A stretch of 64,000 nucleotides of DNA from Caenimonas aquaedulcis (lineage in GTDB: Bacteria > Pseudomonadota > Gammaproteobacteria > Burkholderiales > Burkholderiaceae_C), in assembly GCF_015831345.1 (NCBI RefSeq), contig NZ_JADWYS010000001.1:62001-126000 (forward strand), read 5' to 3'. Position numbers and translations under genes: made by a program. The notes below the pieces were generated by a model. It worked only from the letters and a program-made list of their open reading frames with translations, ran no database searches and had not been told where the DNA came from. Positions 7,686-16,206 of this stretch are shown here, piece by piece; positions within the stretch are counted from its first letter, which is position 1; each line of letters begins with the position of its first letter.

Positions 7686-8500
7686 GTCTGCAGGAAATCG
7701 CGGATCGCGAACAGCGTGGAGTCGGGGGTCTCCCACATCTGGTGGTGTCCGACGTCGAGCGCCCTCACCGTCACGGTCTTGCCGCTTTCGCGCGCCACGC
7801 CGATGAGCAGTTGCGCGGCCTTCGCCTGCGTCATCTGGTCGACCGAGCCGAGCAGGAAGAGCACGGGGCAGGTGATCGCGGCGATCGCCGCCTCGCCGTT
7901 CGCGTAGCTGTTGCAGGCCACGAAGCCGCGGTGGAAGACGTTGGTGTGCGTGTTGCTCGCGAGCACGCGCCGCCCGAGCGCCATGCCCGCGCCATAGACC
8001 CAGGTGCCCGGGCCGAGCGCGGACGGCGGCGCCGCCAGCGTGCTGCGCGAAAAGACGTTGATCATCTTCAGCGCCTTCATCGGCTCGTCGCGCGAGGCGT
8101 CCAGCAGCACGTCCGAGACCTTCATCGGATAGGCGGTGCCCACCATCACGAGATGCGTCGCGCGCTGCTTCAGGCGCGAGGCTGCCTCCAGCGCGATGAG
8201 CGAGCCCCAGCTGTGGCCCACGAGCGCCGCCTGCTGCACGCCCGCCGCATCCAGCAGGTCGCAAATGAAGGAAGCGGCTTCCTCCACCGTGGACGGCGCC
8301 TCGCCCTCGCTGCGGCAGTGCCCCGGCAGGTCCACCGCCAGCACGTTCCAGCCGTGGTGGGCCATGTAGCGCGTCTGCAGGATCCAGATGCTGTGGTCGT
8401 TCAGGACGCCGTGGATGAAGACGATGGTCGGCTTGGCGGCATCGAATGCCTTGCCGCCGGTGTAGCAGTAGGCCTTGCGCCCGTTGACTTGCAGTTCCAT
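7682..8500 (-). CDS. Alpha/beta hydrolase
   Basis: 272-residue alpha/beta-hydrolase fold enzyme. The nucleophile elbow is VGHSWGS with Ser98, the oxyanion strand is VFIHGVLNDHSIW, the acid is probably the Asp of LGSVDQMT and the general base His lies in LDVGHHQMWE near residue 250. The C-terminal half resembles 2-hydroxymuconate-semialdehyde or ester hydrolases, but substrate specificity cannot be read. It starts 10 bp after the metY stop and overlaps the P450 by 4 bp, so metY, hydrolase and P450 are probably co-transcribed. Confidence 0.87.
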   Translation of the reverse strand: MELQVNGRKAYCYTGGKAFDAAKPTIVFIHGVLNDHSIWILQTRYMAHHGWNVLAVDLPGHCRSEGEAPSTVEEAASFICDLLDAAGVQQAALVGHSWGSLIALEAASRLKQRATHLVMVGTAYPMKVSDVLLDASRDEPMKALKMINVFSRSTLAAPPSALGPGTWVYGAGMALGRRVLASNTHTNVFHRGFVACNSYANGEAAIAAITCPVLFLLGSVDQMTQAKAAQLLIGVARESGKTVTVRALDVGHHQMWETPDSTLFAIRDFLQT

Positions 8501-8510
8501 GGCGGCTCCC

Positions 8511-9806
8511 TCACGCTTTCTCGGCGGCCCGGAGCGCGCGCTTCAAGTCGTCGATGAGGTCGTCGGGGTCTTCGAGCCCGATGGAGAGGCGAATCGTGCC
8601 CTGCGTGATGCCCCCGGCCGCGAGCGCTTCGTCCGTCATCCGGAAGTGCGTGGTGCTGGCCGGGTGGATCACGAGCGAGCGGCAGTCGCCCACGTTGGCG
8701 AGGTGGCTGAAGATCTTCAGGGTCTCGATGAACTTCTTGCCCTGCTCGCGGCTGCCCTTCATGTCGAAGCTGAACACCGAGCCGGCGCCGCGCGGCAGCA
8801 GCTTCTGCGCAAGCGCATGGCTCGGGTGCGATTCGAGCATCGGGTGGCCGACACGCGCCACGAAGGGATGCGCGGCGAGGAAGTCCACCACCTTGCGCGT
8901 GTTGCCCATGTGCCTGTCCATGCGCAGCGGCAGCGTCTCGATGCCCTGCAGGATGAGCCAGGCGGTGTGCGGGCTCATGCAGGCGCCGAAGTCGCGCAGG
9001 CCCTCGCGACGCGCGCGCAGCAGGAACGCGCCCACGGTCGATTCCTCGCTGAACACCATGTTGTGGAAGCCATCGTAGGGCGCGCAGAGCTCGGCGAACT
9101 TGCCCGAGCGCTCCCAGTCGAAGCTGCCGCCGTCCACCACCACGCCGCCGATCACCGTGCCGTGGCCCGAGAGGAACTTGGTCGCCGAGTGGTAGACGAG
9201 GTCCGCGCCGTGGTCGAAGGGCTTGATGAGGTAGGGCGAGGTGAGCGTCGAATCGACGAGCAGCGGGACGCCGTTCTCGTGCGCGATGGCCGAGACGGTG
9301 GGAATGTCGAGCACGTCCAGCCCGGGGTTGCCCACGGTTTCGCCGAAGAACAGGCGCGTGTCGGGCCGCACCGCGGCGCGCCATCCGTCGATGTCGCCGG
9401 GCTTCACGAAGGTGGTGTCGATACCGAAGCGGCGCATCGTGTAGTGCAGCAGGTTCTGCGAGCCGCCGTAGAGCGCGGTGCTCGCCACGATGTGCGAGCC
9501 CGCGCCCATGAGGGTCGCGATGCTCAGGTGCAGCGCCGCCTGCCCGCTGGCGGTGGCGATGGAGCCGATCCCGCCTTCGAGCGCGGCCATGCGCTGCTCG
9601 AACACCGCGTTGGTCGGGTTGCTGATGCGCGAGTAGACGTGGCCGGATCGCTCGAGGTTGAAGAGCGCGGCGGCGTGGTCGCTGGATTCGAACACGAAGG
9701 AGGTCGTCAGGTGGATGGGCACGGCCCGGGCGCCCGTGGCGGGGTCGGGCGCGGCGCCGGCATGCAGCGCGAGTGTGTCGAAGCCGGGGTCCGAGTAACC
9801 GGGCAT
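8511..9806 (-). CDS. metY: O-acetylhomoserine / O-succinylhomoserine sulfhydrylase
   Basis: 431-residue PLP enzyme of the Cys/Met metabolism family, which makes homocysteine (or methionine) from an acylated homoserine and sulfide (or methanethiol). The PLP lysine is Lys210 in YHSATKFLSGHG; YSRISNPTN near residue 58 binds the cofactor phosphate from the neighbouring subunit; SLVIHPASTTH is the C-terminal substrate-binding signature. Length fits MetY (about 430) better than MetZ (about 400), but the acyl specificity is a judgement. ATG 9806 follows a GGAGACC ribosome binding site. No riboswitch is seen in the 97-bp gap to the divergent CBS gene. Confidence 0.87.
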   Translation of the reverse strand: MPGYSDPGFDTLALHAGAAPDPATGARAVPIHLTTSFVFESSDHAAALFNLERSGHVYSRISNPTNAVFEQRMAALEGGIGSIATASGQAALHLSIATLMGAGSHIVASTALYGGSQNLLHYTMRRFGIDTTFVKPGDIDGWRAAVRPDTRLFFGETVGNPGLDVLDIPTVSAIAHENGVPLLVDSTLTSPYLIKPFDHGADLVYHSATKFLSGHGTVIGGVVVDGGSFDWERSGKFAELCAPYDGFHNMVFSEESTVGAFLLRARREGLRDFGACMSPHTAWLILQGIETLPLRMDRHMGNTRKVVDFLAAHPFVARVGHPMLESHPSHALAQKLLPRGAGSVFSFDMKGSREQGKKFIETLKIFSHLANVGDCRSLVIHPASTTHFRMTDEALAAGGITQGTIRLSIGLEDPDDLIDDLKRALRAAEKA

Positions 9807-9903
9807 TGCGGGTCTCCTTCCTTGTCTCTATGGATGCGCCCCTGATTGTGGGCTATATTGTTCTCACCGCCTCGCCATGGCGGGCCATCCGAGGAGACAG
9901 GCC

Positions 9904-10368
9904 ATGAAAGTCAGCGACATCCTGCGCGTCAAGGGCAACACCCTGTACACGGTCACGCCCGACGAGCCGCTTTCCCATGCGATCTCCGCCATGGCGGAAA
10001 AAGACATCGGCTCCCTGGTCGTGATGGACCACGGCGAGCTCACCGGCATGCTCACCTTCCGCGAGGTGATCCTGTGCATCGTGAAGAACGGCGGCGTGGT
10101 CGGCTCCACGCTCGTGCGCACGGCGATGGACGACCATCCGCTCACGTGCACCTCCGAGACCGAGCTCGACGAAGTGCGCCGCATGATGCTGGAGCGCCAC
10201 GCGCGTTACATGCCCGTGATGGACCGCCGCATGTTGATGGGCGTGATCAGCTTCTACGACGTCGCGAAGGCGGTGGTGGACAGCCAGAACTTCGAGAACC
10301 GCATGCTCAAGGCGTACATCCGAGATTGGCCGGCCGGCGAGGAGCAGCAGCCGGGCGCGCAGCTGTAG
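9904..10368 (+). CDS. Two-CBS-domain protein
   Basis: 154-residue protein made of a tandem CBS pair (about residues 7-62 and 75-130), a module that binds adenine nucleotides and senses energy state in other proteins. Marks are VTPDEPLSHAISAMAEKDIG, GSLVVMDHGELTGMLTFREV and, in repeat two, ARYMPVMDRRMLMGVISFYD. There is no attached catalytic domain, so it probably acts as a free-standing regulator. ATG 9904 has an AGGAGACAGGCC ribosome binding site; a TATATT -10 candidate lies at 9854-9859. It is divergent from metY. Confidence 0.88.
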   Translation: MKVSDILRVKGNTLYTVTPDEPLSHAISAMAEKDIGSLVVMDHGELTGMLTFREVILCIVKNGGVVGSTLVRTAMDDHPLTCTSETELDEVRRMMLERHARYMPVMDRRMLMGVISFYDVAKAVVDSQNFENRMLKAYIRDWPAGEEQQPGAQL

Positions 10369-10388
10369 GGCCGCCGCCTCGGCTCGGG

Positions 10389-10394
10389 GATAAT
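10389..10394 (+). promoter_or_regulatory. Candidate -10 hexamer for aroC (leaderless start)
   Basis: GATAAT (5 of 6 match to the sigma-70 consensus) ends 8 nt before the aroC ATG. No Shine-Dalgarno sequence lies in between and no -35 box is evident. Transcription would start about 2 nt before the start codon. Inference. Confidence 0.4.
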
Positions 10395-10402
10395 CCCTCC
10401 CC

Positions 10403-11500
10403 ATGAGCGGCAACACATTCGGCACCCTTTTCGCGGTCACCAATTTCGGCGAGTCGCATGGCCCCGCGATCGGCTGTGTGATCGACGGCTGCCCCCCGGG
10501 CATGGCGCTGTCCGAGTCCGACATCCAGCCCGACCTCGACCGCCGCCGTCCCGGCACCAGCCGCCACGTCACGCAGCGCCAGGAAGAGGACAAGGTCGAG
10601 ATCCTCTCGGGCGTCTACGAGGGCCGGACCACAGGCACGCCGATCGCGCTCCTGATCCGCAACACCGACCAGCGCAGCAAGGACTATTCGGAGATCGCGC
10701 AGACCTTCCGTCCCGGCCACGCCGACTACACCTACCTGCAGAAGTACGGCCGGCGCGATCCGCGCGGCGGTGGGCGCGCATCGGCGCGGCTCACGGCGCC
10801 CATGGTGGCGGCGGGCGCGGTCGCGAAGAAATGGCTGTTCGAAAAGTACGGCACCACCTTCCGCGGCTGCATGCAGCAGATCGGCGACATCGCGATCCCC
10901 TTCGAAAGCTGGGACCACGTGCCGCACAACCCGTTCTTCGCACCGGTCGCCGACGTGAGCGCGCTCGAGGCGTACATGGACACGCTGCGCAAGGCCGGCG
11001 ACTCCTGCGGCGCGCGCATCCGCGCTGTCGCATCGCAGGTGCCCGTCGGCCTCGGCGAGCCGCTCTTCGATCGCCTCGACGCCGACATCGCCTACGCGAT
11101 GATGGGCATCAATGCCGTCAAGGGCGTGGAGATCGGCGCGGGCTTCGCGAGCGTCACGCAGCGCGGCACGACGCACGGCGATTCGCCCACGCCCCAGGGC
11201 TTTCGCACCAACAACGCAGGCGGCGTGCTTGGCGGCATCAGCACCGGGCAGGACCTCGAAGTGTCGATCGCGATCAAGCCGACCAGCTCCATCATCAGCC
11301 CGCGCGAGACCATCAACCTCAAGGGCGAATCCACCGAGGTCGTCACCAAGGGCCGCCACGACCCTTGCGTGGGCATCCGCGCGACGCCGATCGCGGAGGC
11401 CATGCTGGCGCTCGTCGTGATCGAGCATGCCCTGCGCCAGCGGGCGCAGAACGGCGATGTCGCGCCGCCGATGGATCCCATTCCCTCCTCGTTCCTCTAG
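10403..11500 (+). CDS. aroC: Chorismate synthase
   Basis: 365-residue enzyme of typical length for the final shikimate-pathway step, EPSP to chorismate, dependent on reduced FMN. Family signatures are [19 protein letters not shown] at the N-terminus, [15 protein letters not shown], and [19 protein letters not shown]; the C-terminus has [18 protein letters not shown]. It follows the CBS gene by 34 bp but carries its own -10-like hexamer, GATAAT, 8 nt before the ATG and no ribosome binding site. Confidence 0.97.
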   Translation: MSGNTFGTLFAVTNFGESHGPAIGCVIDGCPPGMALSESDIQPDLDRRRPGTSRHVTQRQEEDKVEILSGVYEGRTTGTPIALLIRNTDQRSKDYSEIAQTFRPGHADYTYLQKYGRRDPRGGGRASARLTAPMVAAGAVAKKWLFEKYGTTFRGCMQQIGDIAIPFESWDHVPHNPFFAPVADVSALEAYMDTLRKAGDSCGARIRAVASQVPVGLGEPLFDRLDADIAYAMMGINAVKGVEIGAGFASVTQRGTTHGDSPTPQGFRTNNAGGVLGGISTGQDLEVSIAIKPTSSIISPRETINLKGESTEVVTKGRHDPCVGIRATPIAEAMLALVVIEHALRQRAQNGDVAPPMDPIPSSFL

Positions 11501-11605
11501 CCACCGGCCCGGCGTCGGCCTTGTCCTACAGCCGATGCCGCAGACTTCCATAGCGGCGCGCGGCGCGGCTGCCCATAGTGGCTCTTTCACACGAAGGAGC
11601 GACGC

Positions 11606-12598
11606 ATGGCCAAGCCCAGTGCCAAAGACACCGGCGACAAGCAGCGCGAGCTGCAGGCGCAGCAGGACCGCAAGGATGCCGCCAAGGCAAAGACGAAATC
11701 CCCCGCCGGCGAGAAGCCCGGCAAGGCGGTGCAGGCCGGCCTTCGCGACCAGCCGGAACTGCCGCTGCCCGCGCAGCACCTGAAGAAGCCCGGCCACGAG
11801 TCGGAGATGGAGCTCAAGCCGCAGTTCCTCGCGCCGGACTACCGCGGCAGCGGCAAGCTCAAGGGCATGGTCGCGCTCATCACGGGTGGCGACTCGGGCA
11901 TCGGCCGCGCGGTGGCGGTGCTCTTTGCGCGCGAAGGCGCGGACGTCGCCATCGTCTACCTCAACTCGCACGAGGACGCGCAGGAGACCAAGGGCTACAT
12001 CGAGAAGGAAGGGCGCGAGTGCCTGCTGATCCCCGGCGACGTGAAGGATTCGAAGTTCTGCAAGCAGGCGGTGGACAAATGCGTGAAGCAGTTCGACCGG
12101 CTCGACGTGCTGGTGAACAACGCGGCCTTCCAGCTGCACGCGGAGGACATCGCCGACGTGACCGACGAGCGGCTCGAAGAGACGATGAAGACCAACATCT
12201 TCGGCTACTTCTACATGGCGCGTGCCGCCGTGCCGCACCTGCAGCGCGGCTCCTGCATCATCAACACCGGCTCCGTCACGGGGCTGGAAGGCAGCAAGAT
12301 GCTGCTCGACTATTCGGCCACCAAGGGCGCGATCCATGCCTTCACGATGTCGCTCGCCAGCAACCTGATCGACAAGGGCATCCGCGTCAACGCCGTGGCC
12401 CCGGGCCCGGTATGGACGCCGCTGAACCCAGCCGATTCGCCCCCCGACCGGATCGCGAAGTTCGGCGGGGACACCGACATGAAGCGGCCCGCGCAGCCCG
12501 AGGAGCTGTCTCCCGCGTACGTCTTCCTCGCCTCGCCGGTGTGCTCGAGCTACATCACGGGCATCGTGCTGCCGGTCACGGGCAGCGTGGGCAGTTGA
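11606..12598 (+). CDS. SDR family oxidoreductase with N-terminal extension (YhdF/YghA-like)
   Basis: 330-residue short-chain dehydrogenase. A charged Lys/Gln-rich tail of about 50 residues and a linker (QPELPLPAQHLKKPGHESEM) precede the Rossmann core. The cofactor motif is TGGDSGIGRAV (about residues 93-103), followed by the structural motif NNAAFQ and the catalytic YSATKGAIHAF. The extended N-terminus is typical of YhdF/YghA/GsiB-associated SDRs, often induced in general stress. Substrate unknown. ATG 11606 has an AAGGAGCGACGC ribosome binding site. It precedes the pca genes by 28 bp but there is no evident functional link. Confidence 0.88.
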   Translation: MAKPSAKDTGDKQRELQAQQDRKDAAKAKTKSPAGEKPGKAVQAGLRDQPELPLPAQHLKKPGHESEMELKPQFLAPDYRGSGKLKGMVALITGGDSGIGRAVAVLFAREGADVAIVYLNSHEDAQETKGYIEKEGRECLLIPGDVKDSKFCKQAVDKCVKQFDRLDVLVNNAAFQLHAEDIADVTDERLEETMKTNIFGYFYMARAAVPHLQRGSCIINTGSVTGLEGSKMLLDYSATKGAIHAFTMSLASNLIDKGIRVNAVAPGPVWTPLNPADSPPDRIAKFGGDTDMKRPAQPEELSPAYVFLASPVCSSYITGIVLPVTGSVGS

Positions 12599-12605
12599 GG
12601 GCCGG

Positions 12606-12626
12606 GCGCCGGTGTATAACCGGCGC
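12606..12626. promoter_or_regulatory. Perfect dyad abutting the pcaB start codon
   Basis: GCGCCGG-TGTATAA-CCGGCGC is a perfect 7-bp inverted repeat whose last base is immediately before the pcaB ATG. The spacer contains TATAAC (12615-12620), a good -10 hexamer placed so that transcription would start at the ATG. It could be an operator over a leaderless promoter or an RNA hairpin. Confidence 0.4.
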
Positions 12627-13835
12627 ATGAGCAGCATCTTCGAGAGCTTTCTCTCCACGGCCGAGGCGCTGGAGGCGTTCGGCGAACGGGCCTTCGTCGC
12701 GCAGATGCTGCGTTTCGAATCCGCATTGGCCACCGCGCAGGCCGAATGCGGCCTCATCCCCGCCGCGGCCGCGAAGGTCATCTCCGCGTGCTGCAACGAC
12801 ACCGCCGGATTCGATGCGGCGGCCATCGCGCACGAGAGCGGTCGCGCCGGGAGCGTGGCGATCCCGCTGGTGAAGGCGCTCAAGCAGCGCGTCGGCGAGC
12901 GCGATGCATCGGCCGTGGCGTTCGCGCACTTCGGCTCGACGAGCCAGGACGTGATCGATACCGCGTCGGCCCTGGCGAGCCGGCCCGTGCTCGATGCGGT
13001 CCTCGCCGATCTCGGGATTTCCATCGAGGCGCTGCTGTCCCTGGCGGACCGGCACGGCGACGCCCCCATGCTGGCCCGCACGCTCGGCCAGCCGGGATCC
13101 GTGACCAGCTTCGGCTGGAAGGCCGCGCAGTGGGCCGCGCCGCTGGTGCACGCCCGCGCGAAGCTGCGCGCGTCGATGCGCGACGCACTTGCCGTCCAGC
13201 TCGGCGGCGCCGTGGGGACGCAGGCGCAGATGAAGGGCAAGGGGCCCGAGGTGGTGGCGGCGATGGCGCGGCTGCTCGGCCTGTCCGCCCCTGCCGGTCC
13301 GTGGCACACGCAGCGCGACCGCTGGGTGGGGCTGGCCTGCGAGCTCGCGCTGCTGACCGGCAGCCTCGGCAAGATCGCGAAAGACCTTTCGCTGCTGTCG
13401 CAATGGGAAGTCGGGGAGGCGAGCGAGCCGTCGGAAGAGGGCCGCGGGGGATCGTCGGCGATGCCGCACAAGCGCAATCCCGTCGCCGCGATGGTAGCGC
13501 TCGCCGCCGCGCAGGCCGCGCCGCAGCACCTCGCCGTGATGCTCGCCGCCATGCCGCAGGAGCACGAACGCGCCCTCGGTGCCTGGCAAGCCGAGCTGGC
13601 CGCGTGGCCGCGCCTGCTGCAGGCCGCGCACGGCAGCGTGCGTGCGATGGCGCAGGCGCTGCCGGGCCTGCAGGTGAATACGCAGCGCATGCGGGCCAAC
13701 CTGGACCGCCTGCGTGCGGAGCTGCCTGCGCAGGCGGCCTCCGAATGGTTCGACCCGGCGCTCGCCGATCACGCGGCATGCCTTGCGCGCGCGCAGGTGG
13801 AGGCGCTGCGCCAACAAATGAAGGACGACATATGA
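12627..13835 (+). CDS. pcaB: 3-carboxy-cis,cis-muconate cycloisomerase
   Basis: 402-residue fumarase/aspartase superfamily member. The superfamily signature is SSAMPHKRNPVAAM (about residues 276-290); FGSTSQDVIDTASAL and LGGAVGTQAQM agree with PcaB. It lactonises carboxymuconate in the protocatechuate branch of the beta-ketoadipate pathway. ATG 12627 is used; an ATG five codons upstream lies inside the dyad. The stop codon overlaps the pcaC start. No ring-cleavage pcaGH genes are nearby, so this is one fragment of the pathway. Confidence 0.9.
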   Translation: MSSIFESFLSTAEALEAFGERAFVAQMLRFESALATAQAECGLIPAAAAKVISACCNDTAGFDAAAIAHESGRAGSVAIPLVKALKQRVGERDASAVAFAHFGSTSQDVIDTASALASRPVLDAVLADLGISIEALLSLADRHGDAPMLARTLGQPGSVTSFGWKAAQWAAPLVHARAKLRASMRDALAVQLGGAVGTQAQMKGKGPEVVAAMARLLGLSAPAGPWHTQRDRWVGLACELALLTGSLGKIAKDLSLLSQWEVGEASEPSEEGRGGSSAMPHKRNPVAAMVALAAAQAAPQHLAVMLAAMPQEHERALGAWQAELAAWPRLLQAAHGSVRAMAQALPGLQVNTQRMRANLDRLRAELPAQAASEWFDPALADHAACLARAQVEALRQQMKDDI

Positions 13836-14245
13836 GCGACCGCCAGGACGATCACGCCAGCGGCATGGCCAACCGCCGCCGCGTGCTGGGCGATGCATGG
13901 GTGGACAAGGCCCAGCGCAACAGCAACCAATTCAACGGCGAGTTCCAGGACCTCATCACGCGCTACGCGTGGAACGAGATCTGGGGCCGCGAGGCGCTGG
14001 GCGACAAGACACGCCGGTACATGGTGCTGTCGATGATGCTGGGCATCAGGAGCTACGAGGAGTTCGCGATGCACGTGCGCGCGGCGCTCGACGGCCCGCC
14101 CGAGTCCCGCCTCACGCCGGAGGACATCAAGGAGGTGATCCTCATGTCCGCCATCTATTGCGGTGTGCCGGTGGCCAACCATGCCTTCGGGCTGGTCGCC
14201 GACATCCTGCGCGAACGCGGCCTGTTGCCGCCCAAATCTGCCTGA
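13832..14245 (+). CDS. pcaC: 4-carboxymuconolactone decarboxylase
   Basis: 137-residue AhpD-like decarboxylase. Marks are GMANRRRVLGDAWVDKA near residue 10, FQDLITRYAWNEIWGR, and the conserved LSMMLGIRSYEEFAMHVRAA and ILMSAIYCGVPVANHAFG. It converts the carboxymuconolactone made by PcaB to the beta-ketoadipate enol-lactone. The start ATG overlaps the pcaB TGA (ATGA), indicating coupling, and pcaD starts 8 bp after its stop. Confidence 0.94.
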   Translation: MSDRQDDHASGMANRRRVLGDAWVDKAQRNSNQFNGEFQDLITRYAWNEIWGREALGDKTRRYMVLSMMLGIRSYEEFAMHVRAALDGPPESRLTPEDIKEVILMSAIYCGVPVANHAFGLVADILRERGLLPPKSA

Positions 14246-14253
14246 TCGATTCC

Positions 14254-15021
14254 ATGCCCACACTTCATTTCGTCAAGGAGGGCCGCGGCCCGCTGGTCGT
14301 ACTGGGCCATGCGCTCGGCTGCGACCTCACCATGTGGGACGGCGTCGCCGCACAACTCGCGCCGTCGTTCACCGTGCTGCGCTACGACCAGCGCGGCCAC
14401 GGCCAGTCGCCCATGGTGCCCGGCCCGTTCTCCATCGAGGACATGGCCGACGACGCGGCGGCGCTCATCGCGGCGCAAGCGGACGGCCCGGTGCATTTCG
14501 TCGGCCTGTCGATGGGCGGGATGGTGGCGCAGGCGCTGGCCGCGCGCCACCCCCAGCGCGTCGCGAGCATCGTGGTCGCCAACTCGTCCAGCCTCTACGA
14601 CGACGCGGCGCGTGCGATGTGGCAGGCGCGGATCGACACCGTCAAAGCCTCCGGCATGACGGCGATCTCCGACGGCGCGATGCAGCGCTGGTTCACGCCG
14701 GAGTTCCGGCAGGACCGGGACGGCGCCGTGCGCGTCGCGGCGCTGCGTGCCGTGCTGGAGGCCAGCGACGCCGGGGCCTACGCGGACGCCTGCGACGCCG
14801 TGTCCCGCATCGATTTCACGGCGTCGAACGCGCGCATCGCGTGCCCGGTCCTCGTGATCGGCGGCACCCGCGACGAAGCGACGCCCATGGCGATGTCCGA
14901 AGCCATCCGCGGGGCCATCGCGGGTGCCGAACTTGCCGCGATCCACGCCGCGCACCTAAGCGCGGTGGAGAAACCGGCCGAGTTCGCGCGTCTGGTCGCG
15001 GAATTCATCCGCCGGCATTGA
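14254..15021 (+). CDS. pcaD: 3-oxoadipate enol-lactonase
   Basis: 255-residue alpha/beta hydrolase with nucleophile Ser86 in VGLSMGGMVAQ, Asp in GGTRDEATPM (about 207) and a C-terminal His in HAAHLSAVEKP. Context (pcaB-pcaC-pcaD, tightly spaced) fixes the role: hydrolysis of the beta-ketoadipate enol-lactone to beta-ketoadipate. The CoA transferase (pcaIJ) and thiolase (pcaF) are not in the window. The usual order in many proteobacteria places pcaD before pcaC; here it is last. Confidence 0.9.
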   Translation: MPTLHFVKEGRGPLVVLGHALGCDLTMWDGVAAQLAPSFTVLRYDQRGHGQSPMVPGPFSIEDMADDAAALIAAQADGPVHFVGLSMGGMVAQALAARHPQRVASIVVANSSSLYDDAARAMWQARIDTVKASGMTAISDGAMQRWFTPEFRQDRDGAVRVAALRAVLEASDAGAYADACDAVSRIDFTASNARIACPVLVIGGTRDEATPMAMSEAIRGAIAGAELAAIHAAHLSAVEKPAEFARLVAEFIRRH

Positions 15022-15075
15022 GGCCGTGCAGCCCGGCCGCTGCAAGGCGGCGCGAAATTCACTACGATGGCCCGC

Positions 15076-15717
15076 ATGAAGATCGATTTCGTCTCCGACG
15101 TGTCGTGCCCGTGGTGCGCGATCGGCCTGGCGTCCCTGGAGCGCGCCATCGAACGGCTGGAGCCGGGCCAGCGGCCCACGCTGCACTTCCAGCCCTTCGA
15201 GCTCAACCCGCAGATGCCCGCGGCGGGACAGGACATCACGGAGCACCTCACGCAGAAGTACCGCACCACGCCCGAGCAACAGCAGCAGGCGCGCGAGGCG
15301 ATCCGCGAGCGCGGCGCCGGCGTGGGCTTCGAATTCCGCAAGGAAGGGCGCGGCCGCATCTACAACACCTTCGACGCGCATCGCCTCCTACATTGGGCCG
15401 GGACGCTGCCGGGGGAGGGCCAGCACGCGCTGAAGAAGGCGTTCCTCAAGGCGTACTTCACCGACGGGCGCAGCCCGGGCGACCATGAGGTGCTGCTCGA
15501 CGCGGTCCGGTCCGTGGGTCTGGACGAAGCACGCGCCAGGGAAATTCTTTCGGGCGACGAATACGCCGCGGAGGTGCGCGAGCGCGAGCGTTTCTACACC
15601 GACAACGGCATCCACGCGGTGCCCGCGGTGATCATCGACGACCGCCACCTGATCCAGGGCGGGCAGCCACCCGAAGTGTTCGAGGAAGCGCTGCGGCGCC
15701 TCGCCGCGCAGGCGTGA
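15076..15717 (+). CDS. DsbA-family (FrnE-like) thioredoxin-fold oxidoreductase
   Basis: 213-residue cytoplasmic thioredoxin-fold protein of the FrnE / 2-hydroxychromene-2-carboxylate isomerase group. The redox motif CPWC is at about residues 11-14 (SDVSCPWCAIG); the conserved cis-proline loop is GIHAVPAVIIDD. No signal peptide is present. The start chosen is ATG 15076; ATG 15067 is three codons upstream. TACGAT ends 7 nt before ATG 15076 and no ribosome binding site is visible. Probable role is thiol-disulfide exchange or GSH-linked isomerisation. It converges on the receiver gene with 13 bp between stops. Confidence 0.87.
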   Translation: MKIDFVSDVSCPWCAIGLASLERAIERLEPGQRPTLHFQPFELNPQMPAAGQDITEHLTQKYRTTPEQQQQAREAIRERGAGVGFEFRKEGRGRIYNTFDAHRLLHWAGTLPGEGQHALKKAFLKAYFTDGRSPGDHEVLLDAVRSVGLDEARAREILSGDEYAAEVRERERFYTDNGIHAVPAVIIDDRHLIQGGQPPEVFEEALRRLAAQA

Positions 15718-15730
15718 GCCCCCGCGCGTT

Positions 15731-16177
15731 TCAGGCGCCCGGTCGGCGCGAGCGCTCGTTGACGGTGATCCAGAAATCGTGGATCTGCCGCATCTTGCGG
15801 CGCAGCTCGTCGTAGTCGGTCGCCTTGCGCACATAGCTGTTGGCGCCGTTGGCGTAGCAGGCCGCGATGTCCGCCTTTTCGGTGGACGACGAATGCATCA
15901 CGACGGGGACCGTGGCGGTGCGCGGGTCCTGCCGCATGGCTTTGAGGACGTCGAGCCCGTGCAGCCGGACCAGCTTGAGATCGAGGATGACGAGTTGCGG
16001 CTGGACGCTGGTGTCGCGGCCCGCGTAGGCGCCGCGGCCGAACAGGTAGTCGAGCGCTTCCACCCCGTCGCCGGCCGTCGCGACGTCCTGCATGTCGCAG
16101 CACTCGGCGAGCGCCATGACGGTGAGTTCGAGGTGATCGGGATTGTCATCCACCACGAAGATCGCGGCGTCGTTCAT
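15731..16177 (-). CDS. Single-domain response regulator, Rcp1-like
   Basis: 148-residue CheY-like receiver with no output domain. The acidic pocket is FVVDDNPD; the phospho-acceptor Asp lies in LVILDLKLVRLHGLDVL; the switch Ser is in VVMHSSSTEKADI and the conserved Lys in YVRKATDYDE. The insert ALDYLFGRGAYAGRD is characteristic of Rcp1-type regulators that usually work with phytochrome-like or other hybrid kinases. No kinase gene is adjacent. It lies 29 bp downstream of a second receiver gene on the same strand, so both are probably co-expressed. Confidence 0.88.
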   Translation of the reverse strand: MNDAAIFVVDDNPDHLELTVMALAECCDMQDVATAGDGVEALDYLFGRGAYAGRDTSVQPQLVILDLKLVRLHGLDVLKAMRQDPRTATVPVVMHSSSTEKADIAACYANGANSYVRKATDYDELRRKMRQIHDFWITVNERSRRPGA

Positions 16178-16206
16178 TTGGGGCCCAGCGCGAGTCGCAA
16201 TGAGTG

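Noticed and set aside
9807..9903. SAM/SAH riboswitch between metY and the CBS gene
   Set aside because: The 97-bp gap contains no recognisable aptamer core; only ribosome binding sites and a -10 candidate.
10307..13699. 1130-codon minus-strand frame across aroC, SDR and pcaB
   Set aside because: Antisense shadow of three well-supported plus-strand genes.
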